Shown here one piece after another: positions 61,518 through 64,000 of a stretch of 64,000 nucleotides of DNA. The stretch covers positions 433,123 to 497,122 of the forward strand of contig MNCI01010461.1 of the NCBI GenBank assembly GCA_015680685.1, in the 5' to 3' direction. The number at the start of each line of letters is the position of its first letter. Position 1 is the stretch's first letter. The position numbers and the translations under genes were made by a program. Below the pieces are notes generated by a model, which was not told where the DNA came from, did no database searches, and worked only from the letters and a program-made list of their open reading frames with translations. This DNA is from Gnetum montanum (Eukaryota > Streptophyta > Gnetopsida > Gnetales > Gnetaceae).

Positions 61518-63117
61518 CAAGTCTAATTTTAATATCTTTCTATAAGTTGATGGAGTGGGGGAAAACCTAGGATGTTAATTTATGGTTATGATCTAGCTAA
61601 TCTCTGCTATTGAACATATGAATTTCCTAATTAAATGATTACTGGTAAAATGGTTACAAGAGTTAAATTCAGATCTTGTTTTTGTGTGTGGCTGGAAATT
61701 ATAAAATATTATTATGTGATTGAAAAAATATGAGATTATTATTTTATTTTCTTATGTGGTCATTTATTTGGTTTTCAAGTACGCAAATGATCTTGATTAA
61801 ATATTGCTTTTTAGGTTGAATGATAAAAAACTTTTACCTTTTAATCTAATGCATCTTGCACAGATATTTTACTACACCTGTTTCTTTTTAAAATTATCTC
61901 TTAATTCTTAAATTAATATTGATTGACCTGTCCTTGAGCTAGATCTAGGCGTTTTTGCTCTCATTTTAATTTTATAGGTTAATGCTAGTTTGATTGTTGT
62001 AGAAAGAAAGCCACCTAGGCATTTTCTTCTTTCAACTAGCTTTCTTTTTTTTACGAGGCTTCGGGTGCTAGCTCTTGCTCCCTATGAGTGAGTGTTACAA
62101 CATTATCGTAGGAGCCTACTTTGGGGAGGACCCACTTGCATAACTTTTGTTGATCATGGTTTTGAACTAACTTTCACATCTTCCAGAACATCAGTGATGG
62201 TTTCTTTGAATTTATACATGATTTTGGGGCTACTTCTCATCTATTTCATTAATTTTTCCCACTTTTCTATTTCCATATCCATTAATATTTCTTGGCCATC
62301 TTTTGAGTTAGATCTTTGGTTTTAATTGTTCAAAAATTTGTGTGCTTTTGGAGTTACACTTATTAGTCATGGAAGCTAGGCATGCCTGCTTTGAAATTTT
62401 TGAAAATTTTCCAACATCCTATTTTTGAACATCATGGTAACTAATAGTAATTGATCAAAATAATGCGAATAGCTTGATGATTTTGGTCACCTCATAGCGT
62501 TGGGCATAGTGAATTATCATCACTTTGTACTTAAAAACAAACTAAGGGATCTGAAAAGGGTTAATTATTAAGGAAAAATTTATCAAAACTAATGTTGATC
62601 CTTTGGTGATTGCAAGTGATGCTAAATGAAAAGCCTAAGGAAGAAGATCTTTTGCCACGCATAAAAAAAAAGTCAATAGGGGGAAAATGGAGGATATGCC
62701 CATGGAAAAATCATAGCACATATAGGATTACAATTCAAACATCACATGTTTGCAAGATCCATGGAATGATGAGAAGAAATTTCAGTTCATCCTTCAAGAA
62801 TTTTCTACTTAACCAGAGAAGCATTGACATAATAATCAAGGTTGGAATTCTACCATTGCTAGCAGTAACAAGAAGAATTCTCTTTAGTAGATTTTTGAAG
62901 ATCTCTACAAATTTTGCAATATTCAATGTTTTTTTAGTGTTTTTCTCATTTTGTCATTTTTTAATGCATCCACTTGAATAAAATTTTTTAATGTAGCACT
63001 CAGAGTTAGCTAGTAGTTAGCACCAATTAATAATTCCATCATTCCCAGTTTTTTGTAAAGAAAACTTGTTCCTATTTTGTTAACTCAAGGATGAGTTTTT
63101 ATTCAATCATGGGGGTA
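61518..63117. other. no gene seen; probable interior of the older LTR element
   Basis: AT-rich. A 123-codon open stretch (62610-62978) has no recognised domain. The stretch ends in a short G-run (catgggggta) that looks like a polypurine tract before the LTR at 63118. Confidence 0.4.
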
Positions 63118-64000
63118 TGATGAAGCATTAGTTGGTTGTGTTGACATAGCTACTTTGATGTAGCTACATTGACGTAGCCGCTTTAACACATTTGCCTTAA
63201 CACAGTTGCCTTGACACAGCCACTTCGAGGTAATTACTTTGACATAGCCTCTTCGACATAATGACTTTGAAGTAGACACATTGATGTTTCCTTGTTGATG
63301 AAGCCCCATCAACACAAACTTGTTGATGCATGCTATGATGTATTGACGGGGCCTTGTCGATGTTGTGTTTATTTTCGCCTGTAAATATGCATGCTCTCAT
63401 CATGTATTAGCATTCTTTTGTCAATAGAGTAGTCAAACTTTTGCACTTTTATTCTGTAGTCTTAGAGAATAGTCAGTGAGTATTTGCAGTATGGATCTAA
63501 GTCAATTGTATAACATCTTATTCAAGTGGCATTGTACCTAGAAACAATCAATGAACAACAATAAGATCAATATCGATTCCTATTCATTGTAGCACTTGGA
63601 CCTAGAATAGATTTCCTTTTAATGTAATTTATATTCCATGTACTTAGTTAATATTTATGTTTCCATGCATATTAATCAATTGGAAAAATGAGCGCGACTA
63701 GTTTTGAGCATAAACACGTATTTTCTTGGTAATCCTAGCAACATTATTGCATGGTTCACCTAGTAGCATAGCTCTTGGTAATCCCAGTAGTGGATACATG
63801 GGTTCAAGACTTGTATAGCAAGCTCGGAATGGATACTCATAGCCTGTAGGCTAGTTTAGAATTTACTTTCCATTGTTAATTAGTTTAAATAATTGATTTT
63901 ATTATTATTATTAGGAGTAGCATAAGGTTGACACAACATCAAGAATCATATGCCTCACTCTGGACTAAACCATACATGACAAAGCTACCATTATTCTAAG
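63118..64000 (+). repeat. second LTR copy of the 34-kb element, cut by window end
   Basis: Begins TGATGAAGCATTAG and follows the LTR at 34465 through the minisatellite, the mutated TATA position (63381-63388), the ttctgtagtcttagagaata stretch, ctagtttagaatttactttc, ttaggagtagcataagg and catatgcctcact. About 883 of about 990 bases are in the window. Confidence 0.8.

Noticed and set aside
1-64000. tRNA or rRNA genes
   Set aside because: B-box-like phrases occur (for example 13130 and 13502), but no cloverleaf with paired arms could be built by eye.

Overview
The window looks like intergenic DNA from a large, AT-rich, repeat-packed seed-plant genome. A gymnosperm is my best guess. It rests on the mix of decayed L1- and RTE-type LINEs, several Ty3/Gypsy LTR elements of the Tat/Athila type, long introns, and a resistance-gene fragment whose helical N-terminus resembles conifer NLRs. 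I see no clearly intact host gene. There is one assembly gap (40719-41200) and two single Ns (12572, 39132).

Region by region: 0.6-15.4 kb holds exon-like blocks of an unidentified plus-strand host gene or pseudogene with good GT-AG borders. A LINE corpse (2.45-5.79 kb), the 3' end of an RTE LINE (11.0-11.3 kb) and a SINE-like unit (13.4-13.6 kb) lie between those blocks. At 18.6-20.1 kb is an old LTR-element remnant: LTR end, tRNA-Asp-type primer binding site and gag debris. At 20.5-22.0 kb on the minus strand is a broken NLR gene with a P-loop exon. At 22.3-27.4 kb is a nearly full-length but broken L1-type LINE with a DUF4283/zinc-knuckle ORF1 and an EN-RT-zf ORF2. At 28.0-30.1 kb lies a frameshifted RopGEF (PRONE domain) pseudogene. 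At 33.4-34.1 kb is an RTE reverse transcriptase fragment, flanked by an inverted repeat. From 34465 a 990-bp LTR, a decayed tRNA-Asp primer site and a gag region begin another LTR element; a second copy of the LTR starts at 63118 and runs off the window.

The main object is a complete 17,380-bp Tat/Ogre-type Ty3/Gypsy element at 44133-61512. It has two 1,524-bp LTRs, a 5-bp target duplication (CTTCT), a PBS, a polypurine tract, gag, protease, RT, two RNase H domains and integrase. All coding parts carry in-frame stops, many explainable as C-to-T decay of CpG or Gln/Arg codons.

The most striking feature is the roughly 5-kb segment between protease and RT, the position where Ogre elements carry a spliced intron. 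It holds a minus-strand gene that reads as eight exons (50242-54321) with GT-AG borders. Six of the seven junctions are phase-consistent. It would encode about 1,040 residues with a basic N-terminus, a coiled-coil-like middle and an acidic C-terminus, and I do not recognise the family. The element also has two related tandem arrays (49.9 and 58.3-58.8 kb) and a U3 rich in GCGTAA/TTACGC hexamers.

How the parts relate: the Tat element appears to have inserted into, or beside, the older LTR element whose LTRs lie at 34.5 and 63.1 kb. The L1 LINE sits between the NLR and RopGEF fragments. All interpretations come from reading the sequence; no database search was run.
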